The notes below the pieces were generated by a model. That model saw only the letters and a list, made by a program, of their open reading frames with translations. It had not been told where the DNA came from and searched no databases. The translations under genes were made by a program, and so were the position numbers. A stretch of 64,000 bases of DNA from Labrys miyagiensis (GTDB lineage Bacteria; Pseudomonadota; Alphaproteobacteria; Rhizobiales; Labraceae): contig NZ_BSPC01000069.1 of the NCBI RefSeq assembly GCF_030160835.1, positions 124,001 through 188,000 on the forward strand, in the 5' to 3' direction. This document shows, piece by piece, positions 16,990-24,483 of the stretch (position 1 is its first letter; every line of letters begins with the position of its first letter).

Positions 16990-17150
16990 CGGGACGCAGT
17001 CCTTCCCCGACTGCGGGGAAGGTGGCGCGGAGCGCCGGAAGGGGGAGAGTGGCGCGGCATAAGAGACCGTTCAGGTCGCGCCACCCTCCCCCACCCGACC
17101 TCGCTCATGCTCGGCCACCCTCCCCGAAGACGGGGAGGGATTGTCGCGCC
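16990..17150. repeat. Family B repeat, copy 2
   Basis: The outer arms include CCTTCCCCGACTGCGGGGAAGG (from 17001) and CCACCCTCCCCGAAGACGGG (to about 17140). Inner arms GGGAGAGTGGCGCG and CGCGCCACCCTCCC are also inverted. The element overlaps the 3' end of the upstream small-subunit-like gene. Confidence 0.8.
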
Positions 17151-17508
17151 CTTCTGGTCCCGCTGATGAGACATCAGCTTCTGACTTGTCTTCATGCTTG
17201 TACGGCAGGTTGATGCTTTCGCCCGTGAGCAGCCGCCAGCGGCGGCGAAAGATCTCCCACTCCGCCTCCTCGCGGCTGGTGAAAACAGGCTCATCCTCGA
17301 ACTCGATGGGATCGCGCCGGTCGGGCGGCATTGTCGCCAGCACCCATTCGGCGAAGGGCTTGCGGCAGAACAGGATGATTTGGTTGCCGCTCGGATCCTG
17401 GCGCATGATGTGCAGCACGCGCTGAAGGCCCGGGCTGTGCCGGCCGATCGGGCATTGCCGGAATTCCTCGATATACTGGCGATCTCTCGCGGGATCGATC
17501 TTGTACAT
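17071..17508 (-). CDS. N,N-dimethylformamidase small (alpha) subunit-like protein with repeat-derived tail
   Basis: The 145-residue protein has a conserved-looking core of about 105 residues (HSPGLQRVLHIMRQDPSGNQ, later FTSREEAEWEIFRRRWRLL) that resembles the small subunit of DMFase as I recall it. Gene order small then large matches the known dmfA1-dmfA2 order. The final 30 or so residues (from about RDNPSPSSGRVAEHERG) are encoded by the family B repeat, which also supplies the stop. The natural C-terminus was therefore probably extended by repeat insertion. The assignment depends on context and recalled similarity. Confidence 0.6.
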   Translation of the reverse strand: MYKIDPARDRQYIEEFRQCPIGRHSPGLQRVLHIMRQDPSGNQIILFCRKPFAEWVLATMPPDRRDPIEFEDEPVFTSREEAEWEIFRRRWRLLTGESINLPYKHEDKSEADVSSAGPEGRDNPSPSSGRVAEHERGRVGEGGAT

Positions 17509-17532
17509 GGGATGCCCCTAAGCAAGATGTAT

Positions 17533-17605
17533 TCAGGCTGAAACGCTCTTCCAGTTTAACGCATTGAAAAATAAACGTTTTGCGATTCCTGGTGATTCCG
17601 TTTCA
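17533..17605. repeat. Degenerate family F copy
   Basis: The segment TTTTGCGATTCCTGGTGATT matches the middle of the 101-bp unit at 9448-9650. The flanks (AAACGCTCTTCCAGTTTAACGC) are more diverged. It occupies the spacer upstream of the small-subunit-like gene. Confidence 0.6.
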
Positions 17606-17618
17606 AAGTAATATGCCC

Positions 17619-18266
17619 TCAGGCTGGGATGGTCTCTTCATCGATGAGATCGCGGACCCTGCGCAGGTCCGTGATGACGTGGTCGGCACCCTCGATGCCT
17701 CCGCCGGCCGGGGCATAGAAAGCCGTCACCAGGCCTGCGCCGGTCGCCGATGAGAAGCCGGCAAAACTATCCTCGACCGCCAGCACCTCCCCGGGCGCCA
17801 GGCCGAAACGGTGGCAGGCCTGCGCATAAGGCTCGGGATCGGGCTTGCCGCGCTCGACGTCGTCCAGGCTGATCGAAAAATCGAGATAGCCGGCAATGCC
17901 GAGCGCCTCGACATTGGCATCGACGATACGACGGCTGGAGTTGGAGACGCAGCCCTGCCGGATGCCCGCCGCTGCGAGGGCCTTCACTGTCTCCAGCGCG
18001 CCGTCCATCACCCTGATGCCCGCGCGCTTTTCGACATAGGTATCGATGATGGCCTCCTGCCAGGCTTCCTCGGACGTATCCGGGGAGAAGCGGCCTTTCA
18101 GTTCGGCCCAGACGTCCCCCATATGCACGCCGCGAAAATGATCGGGCGGGAGATCGGAAATGTCGGCGCCGAAGTGCTGGCACACCTCGAACAGGACTTT
18201 CTCATGCAACGGCTCACTGTCCGCCAGGGTGCCGTCAATATCCCAGGCTACGGCCTTCACGCTCAT
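17619..18266 (-). CDS. HAD-superfamily sugar phosphatase/mutase
   Basis: The 215-residue HAD protein has motif I DIDGTLADSE (Asp9 and Asp11), motif II CVSNSS, motif III Lys in RGKPDPEPYAQA and motif IV VLAVEDSFAG. The helical cap after motif I places it with the beta-phosphoglucomutase/DOG phosphatase group. The start overlaps the stop of the FGGY kinase by 4 bases (ATGA), so the two are coupled. It probably acts on the phosphorylated sugar made in this cluster or repairs side products. Confidence 0.85.
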   Translation of the reverse strand: MSVKAVAWDIDGTLADSEPLHEKVLFEVCQHFGADISDLPPDHFRGVHMGDVWAELKGRFSPDTSEEAWQEAIIDTYVEKRAGIRVMDGALETVKALAAAGIRQGCVSNSSRRIVDANVEALGIAGYLDFSISLDDVERGKPDPEPYAQACHRFGLAPGEVLAVEDSFAGFSSATGAGLVTAFYAPAGGGIEGADHVITDLRRVRDLIDEETIPA

Positions 18267-19762
18267 GCTGTCGTTCCGCGAAGTTGTTGATAAAGCGCGC
18301 GAAAGCTCTCATAGCCGCGCGCATAAACAGATCGGTTCGAAGCCTGCGGCTCGATGCGGTCGCGAAGGCTGATGAACCCTGACACGCCCGCCCAGTCCTC
18401 GGCAAGCCCGCTGCCGACAGCCGCCGTCCAGGCCGCGCCGAGGCAGGAGCCGGGATGGCCCGAAAGCCGCTGCAGGGGCACCTGCAGCACGTCGGCGACG
18501 ATCTGCATCCACACCGAGCTGTTGGAGCCGCCATCCGAAACGAGAAAATTGGTGGTGGCATGGCCCATGTCCCGAAGCACCTCGACGTGGTGGCGGACGG
18601 CATAGGCATAGGCCTCCAGGAGCGCTCGCCACAGATGCGGCAGGCCGCTCGACAGGCTGAGACCGCTGAAGGTAGCGCGAATGGCGGGATCGTGGATCGG
18701 CGTCTTCTCGCCGAGGAAATAGGGCAGCACCTGCACGCCCTCGGCGCCGGCGGGAATCGCCGCCGCCAGGCGGTCGAGATATTGGTGGAGCGTGAGGCCT
18801 GCCTTTGCCGCTGCCTCGCGCTCACCGCCTGCGAAGGTCTGGACGAACCAGTTCAGGCCGGAGCCACCCGTCGCCATGCAGCCATTGGGCATGTAGAGGC
18901 CTGGCACGAGGTGATAGTCGAGATAGAGGCGCGGATCCGGCGCCACCGTGTCGGAGGCGATCAGCACGTCGACCGAGCCGCCGAATTTCAGGAGCACGTC
19001 GCCGGGCGCGAGCACGCCGGCACAGAGGGCCGAGGCGATATGGTCGGCGGCCCCGCCCACCACCGGGATGCCGGCGGGAAGGCCTGTCGCGGCCGCAGCC
19101 TCAGGCGTGACCTTGCCCAGAATGGCATGCGAAAGGCTGCGCGATGGCACCACGGAACGCGGGATATGGGCGAGCGCCACGAGATCGTCGGCGATGGCAT
19201 CGGTGGCGACATCGGTGAAGCCGGCTTCCAGCGCCCAGTTCTGCTCCACTGCCTTGATGCCGGTGAGCTGCCAGTTGACGTAATCGTAAGAGCCGAACAC
19301 GGTGGCGATGCGCCGGAAGGCCTGGGGCTCATGCCTCTCCAGCCAGCGGAGCTTGGCCGTCACCAGCTGCTGGTTGATGCCGTTGCCGGCGCGGGCAAGG
19401 AACCCGGCCTCCGGGATCTCGGCGGCAAGTTCGGCGACCTCAGCCCCGCAGCGCCCATCGCTCTGCTGGATCGAGGGGCGGATCAACTCATCCCTGCCGT
19501 CGAGCAGCACCACGGCCGGCAGCATGCCGGTGACGCCGACGGCGGCGATTTCCCCGGGCGCGATACCGCTTGCCGTGATCAGCTCGCGCGTGATGCCACA
19601 GGCATTGTCCCACCATTGCTTTGGGTCCTCCTCGGCCCAGCCGGGATGGGGCGCGCACAGCGTCACCGGCCGCGAGGCGAGGCCGAGCACCTGGTCCGGC
19701 AGGCGGATCAGGATGCCGATGGTGGAGGTCGTGCCGATATCGAGGCCGAGGACACAGGGCAT
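18263..19762 (-). CDS. FGGY-family carbohydrate kinase (xylulokinase-like)
   Basis: The 499-residue kinase has the N-terminal actin-like phosphate loop LGLDIGTTSTIGIL, the central GGAADHIASALCAGV and the C-terminal adenosine motif VSDGGSNSSVWMQIVADVL. Members phosphorylate pentoses, pentuloses or polyols with ATP. The start at 19762 is chosen because AGGATC lies just upstream; the open frame before it is repeat A4 sequence. It follows BtpA and precedes the HAD gene on the same strand. The exact sugar is not readable from sequence. Confidence 0.88.
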   Translation of the reverse strand: MPCVLGLDIGTTSTIGILIRLPDQVLGLASRPVTLCAPHPGWAEEDPKQWWDNACGITRELITASGIAPGEIAAVGVTGMLPAVVLLDGRDELIRPSIQQSDGRCGAEVAELAAEIPEAGFLARAGNGINQQLVTAKLRWLERHEPQAFRRIATVFGSYDYVNWQLTGIKAVEQNWALEAGFTDVATDAIADDLVALAHIPRSVVPSRSLSHAILGKVTPEAAAATGLPAGIPVVGGAADHIASALCAGVLAPGDVLLKFGGSVDVLIASDTVAPDPRLYLDYHLVPGLYMPNGCMATGGSGLNWFVQTFAGGEREAAAKAGLTLHQYLDRLAAAIPAGAEGVQVLPYFLGEKTPIHDPAIRATFSGLSLSSGLPHLWRALLEAYAYAVRHHVEVLRDMGHATTNFLVSDGGSNSSVWMQIVADVLQVPLQRLSGHPGSCLGAAWTAAVGSGLAEDWAGVSGFISLRDRIEPQASNRSVYARGYESFRALYQQLRGTTA

Positions 19763-19763
19763 T

Positions 19764-19893
19764 GGTGATCCTGGGAGCGCGGACATCCTGTCCGCTCTTG
19801 GAAACGCGGCGCTTGCAGGAAGGAAGAGCGGACATCGCCGCCACATCGAATGAATTCGATATGGCTGAAATCCGCGCTCCCAGGATCACACCA
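19764..19893. repeat. Family A palindromic repeat, copy 4, with nested palindrome
   Basis: The left arm GATCCTGGGAGCGCGGACAT continues through CCTGTCCGCTCTTGGAA. The right arm is split by an insert with its own inverted pair around ATCGAATGAATTCGAT. It fills the btpA-kinase spacer exactly: the BtpA stop and the kinase ribosome-binding site both lie in its ends. Confidence 0.8.
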
Positions 19894-20686
19894 GCGGCGC
19901 GACCTTGTCCATGAAGCGCTTCACCCGCGCCGGATCGACCGGGTTCCAGGTGTTACCGTCGACCTTCAGCGAGGTCCCCACGATCACCCCGGAGGCGACC
20001 GACAGCACATCCCGCACATTGTCGGGGTTGACCCCGGTATTCGCGAAGACGGGCACCTCGGTCACCGTCTCCGCCACCTTGCGCAGATCCGCCGCCGCGG
20101 CCGGCTGGCCGGTGAGCGGGCCCGAGACCAGGATGGCATCGGCAAGCGAGGAGAACACGGCGCTGCGGGCGCGCAGCTCAATGGGCCTGGTATCGAGGCT
20201 CGCCGCGAATTCGGCATTGATGTTGTAGAACAGCTTCAGGTCCTTACGCCCGATCTCGGTGCGCAGCTTGTGGGCATCGGCTGCATTGGGCTGCCACAGG
20301 CCCATGTCGGAGGCGAACAGGCCGGTGAAGATCTCGCGGGCGAAGGAGGCACCGGTCGCCCCCGCGATCGCTACCGAGGCGGTGGGGTCCCACAGGAAGT
20401 TCACGCCGAAGGGCACCTTCAGCATGGGCTTGAGGGCAGAGATGATGGCTGTCATCGCCACCGCCGATTCCATCGGCGCGGCGAAGCGGTAGGGCCGATC
20501 GTTCTCATTGCCGAACATGATGGCGTGCACGCCATTGTCCTGCAGGTTCTCGATATCCCTGGCCATATCATCGATGAGCTTGACCATGCCGCCCTCGGCA
20601 TCGAAGAGCGGGGCGCCTGGCAGGGCGCCGATATGGGCCATGGCAATCACGGCCTTGCGCCGGGAGCCCAGGAAATCAAAAACCAT
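19886..20686 (-). CDS. BtpA/SgcQ-family TIM-barrel-like protein
   Basis: The 266-residue protein matches the BtpA family: AVIAMAHIGALPGAPLF at the N-terminus, then VHAIMFGNENDRPYRF, PFGVNFLWDPTASVAIA, ADAILVSGPLTG and PVFANTGVNPDNV. BtpA was first linked to photosystem I biogenesis in cyanobacteria, but heterotroph members sit in sugar operons. No photosynthesis genes are present here. Its place between a DeoR regulator and an FGGY kinase suggests an enzymatic role on a sugar or sugar phosphate. The reaction is unknown. Confidence 0.88.
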   Translation of the reverse strand: MVFDFLGSRRKAVIAMAHIGALPGAPLFDAEGGMVKLIDDMARDIENLQDNGVHAIMFGNENDRPYRFAAPMESAVAMTAIISALKPMLKVPFGVNFLWDPTASVAIAGATGASFAREIFTGLFASDMGLWQPNAADAHKLRTEIGRKDLKLFYNINAEFAASLDTRPIELRARSAVFSSLADAILVSGPLTGQPAAAADLRKVAETVTEVPVFANTGVNPDNVRDVLSVASGVIVGTSLKVDGNTWNPVDPARVKRFMDKVAPLV

Positions 20687-20698
20687 CGGACGCTCCTG

Positions 20699-21562
20699 TC
20701 AATTCAACGGATCGGGAAAAGTAGCCGGCTCATGACCGGCAAGAATGATCTTCACGCCGGCCCGCTCCAGCGGTTCGGCAAGGTGCTCCGGCGGGGCCTT
20801 GTCGGTCACCAGCACATGGATCTGGTGGAAGGGGGCGACTTGCACCAGCGAGCGGTGATCGAACTTGCTGGCGTCGCACAGCACCACCACCTGACCAGCC
20901 CGCTCCATGAAGGCACGTTTGATCTCGGCATCCTCGAGCGTGTAGTCGAAGATGCCCTGCGTCGTCAGGCCGGAGACGCCGAGGAAGACGGTGTCGAGCC
21001 AGAGGGTGGAGAGCTGCGAACTCGCCATCGGTCCGCATACCGAGAACTCGCTGGGCCGGATCAGGCCGCCGAGCGCATAGACCGGGCTCTTGCCGCCGGC
21101 GAGCAGGCCGGCCGTGCGCAGATTGCTGCAGAAGAGGCGCAGGCCCGACATGTCGATGAGCTCGCGCGCGAAACGATGCGTGGTGCTGCCGGTGTCGATG
21201 CCGATGGTCTGGCCCGCATGCACCAGCCGGGCGGCGGCCTCAGCAATCTGCTGCTTGGCCTCGGCCTCGCGCCGGCCGCGTGCCTCGAAGCTCGGCTCGT
21301 CGGCGTCGAAGGCCGTTTCGGGCGCTCGGGCCGTGGCGCCGCCATGATCGCGGCTGATCAGCCCGCTCTCGGCCAGGCGGTCGAGATCGCGCCGGATGGT
21401 CATCTCCGAGACCTGAAGCTCCGCCGCCGCATCGGACACGTTGATATAGCGGCGCCTGCCGATCATCTGGATCAGCCTGTCGCGCCGCGCCGTGGCCGGA
21501 ATACGGGAAGCGTTCGTCATCACGGGGGTCATCTGCACTCTCTTCGTCGCTGCCAGCTGCAT
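20699..21562 (-). CDS. DeoR-family transcriptional regulator
   Basis: The 287-residue regulator has an N-terminal DeoR HTH (RRDRLIQMIGRRRYINVSDA, then EMTIRRDLDRLAESGLISRDHGG) and a C-terminal ribose-5-phosphate-isomerase-like effector domain (GIDTGSTTHRFARELIDM, VFLGVSGL, VVVLCDASKF). The ATG at 21562 has AAAGG 7 bases upstream; a second ATG at 21532 with weaker support is possible. It heads the minus-strand operon DeoR-BtpA-kinase-HAD and is divergent from the SDR gene. Such regulators usually sense the phosphorylated sugar. Confidence 0.88.
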   Translation of the reverse strand: MQLAATKRVQMTPVMTNASRIPATARRDRLIQMIGRRRYINVSDAAAELQVSEMTIRRDLDRLAESGLISRDHGGATARAPETAFDADEPSFEARGRREAEAKQQIAEAAARLVHAGQTIGIDTGSTTHRFARELIDMSGLRLFCSNLRTAGLLAGGKSPVYALGGLIRPSEFSVCGPMASSQLSTLWLDTVFLGVSGLTTQGIFDYTLEDAEIKRAFMERAGQVVVLCDASKFDHRSLVQVAPFHQIHVLVTDKAPPEHLAEPLERAGVKIILAGHEPATFPDPLN

Positions 21563-21619
21563 ATCGCTGCCTTTGTAGCGCCCCCGCAGGCCGCATGCAT
21601 CATGACGGAAACGAACATA

Positions 21620-21650
21620 TTCGATCAAACACTGTAACATCTTCGATCAA
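21620..21650. promoter_or_regulatory. Candidate DeoR operator: TTCGATCAA direct repeat
   Basis: TTCGATCAA occurs at 21620-21628 and again at 21642-21650, 22 bp apart, which is two helical turns. A related TTCGATAAT lies at 21821-21829 before the SDR gene. The sites lie in the divergent DeoR/SDR region and are good candidates for regulator binding. This is inferred from pattern only. Confidence 0.45.
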
Positions 21651-21852
21651 CTGGCAAGCCCTTTGTCACCCGGCTGGTGGTAGCTCAATCTGATTCTTCG
21701 ATGCATGACATCCAATAACTCCGACGCCTGTAGTAATTCAGGTCGCAATCTCGTTGCAGATTGAGCAAACTGCCCATCATTTGACACTTGTGCGAACTCG
21801 ATCGATTGTGTTTCAATATGTTCGATAATTCTGAGCATGCAGGGGTATCGGG

Positions 21853-22626
21853 ATGCGGGATCTGGTTGGGAAACGGGCCATCGTCACCGGCGGCGCTTCC
21901 GGCATCGGTGCCGCGATCAGCAGGCATCTGGCGGGTCTCGGCGTCGAGGTCGCCATCGCCGACCTCGACGCCGCGCGTGCGGCAGATCTGGCATCGGCCC
22001 TGGGCGAGGGCCATCGCGGCATCGGTGTCGATGTGCGCAAGCGCGCTTCGGTGGAGGCGGCCTTCGCCGCCATCGCCGAGGCCTGGGATGGCTACGACAT
22101 CCTGATCGGCAATGCCGGCGTCTCCACCATGAACGCGGTCGTCGACCTCACCGACGAGGAGTGGGACTTCAATTTCGACGTCAATGCCCGCGGCATCTTC
22201 CTCACCAACCAGGCCGCCGTGCGCCATTTCCTCAAGACGGGGCGCAAGGGCGTGATCGTCAACACGGCCTCGCTCGCCGGCAAGGTCGGCGCGCCGCTGC
22301 TCGCCCACTACTCGGCCAGCAAATTCGCGGTGGTGGGCTGGACGCAGGCCATCGCCCGCGAGATGGCGCCGCATGGCATCCGCGTCAACTGCGTCTGCCC
22401 GGGCTTCGTGCGCACCTCCATGCAGGAGCGCGAGATCGAATGGGAAGCCAGGCTGCGCGGCATCACGCCCGAAGCCGTCCAGGCCGACTACATCGCGCAG
22501 ACCCCGCTGGGCCGCATCGAGACCCCCGAAGACATCGCGCCGCTGGTCGCCTTCCTCGCCTCCGACGGCGCCGGCTTCATGACCGGCCAGGCCGTGAACG
22601 TGACGGGGGGCGTCTACATGGGGTGA
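21853..22626 (+). CDS. Short-chain dehydrogenase/reductase (probable polyol or sugar dehydrogenase)
   Basis: The 257-residue SDR has the cofactor loop TGGASGIGAA (about residues 12-21), Asp at the end of beta-2 (IADLD), which favours NAD(H), NAG at IGNAG, catalytic Ser in NTASLAG and the YSASK motif. The C-terminal VNVTGGVYMG is typical. AGGGG precedes the start. It is divergent from the DeoR operon and probably part of the same regulon, oxidising or reducing the imported polyol or sugar. Confidence 0.88.
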   Translation: MRDLVGKRAIVTGGASGIGAAISRHLAGLGVEVAIADLDAARAADLASALGEGHRGIGVDVRKRASVEAAFAAIAEAWDGYDILIGNAGVSTMNAVVDLTDEEWDFNFDVNARGIFLTNQAAVRHFLKTGRKGVIVNTASLAGKVGAPLLAHYSASKFAVVGWTQAIAREMAPHGIRVNCVCPGFVRTSMQEREIEWEARLRGITPEAVQADYIAQTPLGRIETPEDIAPLVAFLASDGAGFMTGQAVNVTGGVYMG

Positions 22627-22671
22627 AGAACCTGACCCAAGAATCCGCACCGAACCGAAAGAGGCACAGGC

Positions 22672-22767
22672 TTTGTCATGCCCGGGCTTGTCCCGGGCAT
22701 CCAGTTGCCACTTCCGCCAGTGTCAAGGGCCGCTGGATTGCCGGGACAAGCCCGGCAATGACAAAAA
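22672..22767. repeat. Family D palindromic repeat
   Basis: TTTGTCATGCCCGGGCTTGT at the left and ACAAGCCCGGCAATGACAAA at the right form long imperfect inverted arms around a 35-bp centre. This CATGCCCGGGCTTGTCCCGGGCA type of element is common between genes of rhizobial genomes. It separates the convergent SDR and ROK genes and may act as a bidirectional terminator. Confidence 0.75.
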
Positions 22768-22822
22768 GTCGAGGTTCCTCCGATTTGTGATCGGGTGCCG
22801 AAGACGAGGAAGCCACTCCTTC

Positions 22823-24091
22823 TCACAACGTGAAATGCAGCAATTCGGAGAGGACGAGCCCCGCCGCGCCCTTCAGCGCTGCGCGGTCCTCGAGATCACC
22901 CATCACCAGTTCAATATCGCCGCCAGGGCGCCAGGGCACGAGTTCGCGGACATGCACAGCGATCGCATCGAGCAAGCGAGGACCGCCTCCGACCACGTCC
23001 CCATGCAGGACGATGAAGTTCGGCGCCATGGTCTGCTGCAGATTGGCGATGCCGATGGCGACGTTGCGGGCATAGCGGTCGAGCAGGTCAACCGCGCCGG
23101 CAGCACTCTCCTCCACCAGGGCGACAAGGCAGCGCGAATCCAATACCTCGGCCGATGGCAGGCCGGCGATTTCGGCCTCACGGCGCAGCCAGCCCAAGGT
23201 GGCGATAGTCTCCCAGCAGCCGCGGCGCCCGCAGCGGCAGACGCCGCCATCCACCTGCACGAAAGTATGGCCGAGTTCGCCGCCGGCGCCGGCCGGGCCG
23301 CGATAGAGGTGTCCGTCCAGGAAGAGCGCGCCACCCAGCACTTCGCCCGTATAGATGACGGCGAAATTCCGTTTGCCCCGGCCGATGCCGAACCAGCGGT
23401 CGCCGACCAGCAAGGCACGCGGATGGTGATCGACGCGGGTGGTCAGGCCAAAGCGGCGCGTCAGCTCCGCCCCGAGCGGGAAGCCGGCCAGCAAAGGCGC
23501 GAGGTTCACGGCGACAATCGAGCCATTGTCCGTGTCGATCATGCCGCCGGCGGCGACGCCGATACCGAGCGGCGGGCGGTGGGCGAGCTTCAGGGTCTGG
23601 CTGATCGATGCATAGATCGTCTCAGCCAAGGTTTCGACGCTGGCGGCATCCGGCGGGAAGGCAGCCCGCGCCTCCGCCGTGATGGTGCCGTCGAGCGACA
23701 CCAGGCAGCACTGCACGCTGTCATGCATCAGGAGGACGGCGCAGATCGGTGCGGCATCCTCGGCGAACCACATGGGCCGGGCCGGCTTGCCGCCGCTCTC
23801 CTTCGAGGGCAGCGGATCGTTCTCCACGAGGATACCCTGGTCGATCAGCGGCTGGACGATGCCGCTGATGGTGGCGCGGTTCACGCCGACATGGCGGGCG
23901 AGCTCGGCGCGGCTGGTCGGGCCGAGATCGAACAGCACCTGCAATACGCGCCCGCGATTGGCGAGGCCGATGGCCGAGGAGGAGATCAGGCCCCGGTTGC
24001 GGCCGCGCGGCCGCGCGGGCTCGTCGAACAGCTCGCTGATTGCCGCCAAGCTCCCCTTATCGCTGTCGGAAGGTCTTCCTTCGGACGCCAT
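22823..24091 (-). CDS. ROK-family transcriptional regulator
   Basis: The 422-residue protein has an N-terminal winged helix (about residues 45-100: RVLQVLFDLGPTSRAELARH, then VNRATISGIVQPLIDQGIL) fused to a ROK sugar-kinase-like domain. The ROK zinc motif is CRCGRRGCWE and the nearby GELGH is conserved. Such XylR/NagC-like proteins repress sugar transport genes and respond to the free sugar. It is divergent from the sugar ABC transporter operon, which it most likely controls. Confidence 0.88.
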   Translation of the reverse strand: MASEGRPSDSDKGSLAAISELFDEPARPRGRNRGLISSSAIGLANRGRVLQVLFDLGPTSRAELARHVGVNRATISGIVQPLIDQGILVENDPLPSKESGGKPARPMWFAEDAAPICAVLLMHDSVQCCLVSLDGTITAEARAAFPPDAASVETLAETIYASISQTLKLAHRPPLGIGVAAGGMIDTDNGSIVAVNLAPLLAGFPLGAELTRRFGLTTRVDHHPRALLVGDRWFGIGRGKRNFAVIYTGEVLGGALFLDGHLYRGPAGAGGELGHTFVQVDGGVCRCGRRGCWETIATLGWLRREAEIAGLPSAEVLDSRCLVALVEESAAGAVDLLDRYARNVAIGIANLQQTMAPNFIVLHGDVVGGGPRLLDAIAVHVRELVPWRPGGDIELVMGDLEDRAALKGAAGLVLSELLHFTL

Positions 24092-24483
24092 GATGACCTG
24101 TCCTGCGAGTTCGAGAGATCCACCGGCCTCAGCGGCTCCGGCCGGGCGAATCGACAGCTTGTTTCACGAGGCCTAGCACTGCTGAGCCGGCTCGGCGATG
24201 CCACCGCTGCCTTGTCCCCACGCCCGATACCCGACCTTGACGGTATCGTAAGTTTGTGTGAGCATCAAACATACCGAAGAAAACGACAAAACACAAAGAT
24301 CCGGTTCCGATGCGCCGTTTCGTCCAGGCCCTGTTCGACTGGTCCGACTCGCAAGACCGCCCAGGTTGACGGTGGAGCTGAAAGCCAGCCATCGCCCGCC
24401 ACCTCAACCGGCACGACAATCAAGAAAACCACCCAAGAAAACGCACCACCAGCAGTTCGACGTCACATCAGAGGAGAATGAGC
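24092..24483. promoter_or_regulatory. Divergent ROK/ABC-transporter intergenic region
   Basis: These 392 bases carry no credible coding frame. They must contain the promoters of the ROK gene and of the transporter operon. The segment near 24260-24310 is AC-rich (AAACATACCGAAGAAAACGA) and could hold operator sites, but no clear palindrome was found. GAGGAG at 24471-24476 is the ribosome site of the binding protein. Confidence 0.4.

Noticed and set aside
14548-17166. Long open plus-strand frame of more than 800 codons opposite the DMFase-like genes
   Set aside because: It is antisense to a gene with clear family motifs. The translation is rich in Ala, Arg, Gly and His with no domain, as expected from GC-rich codon bias.
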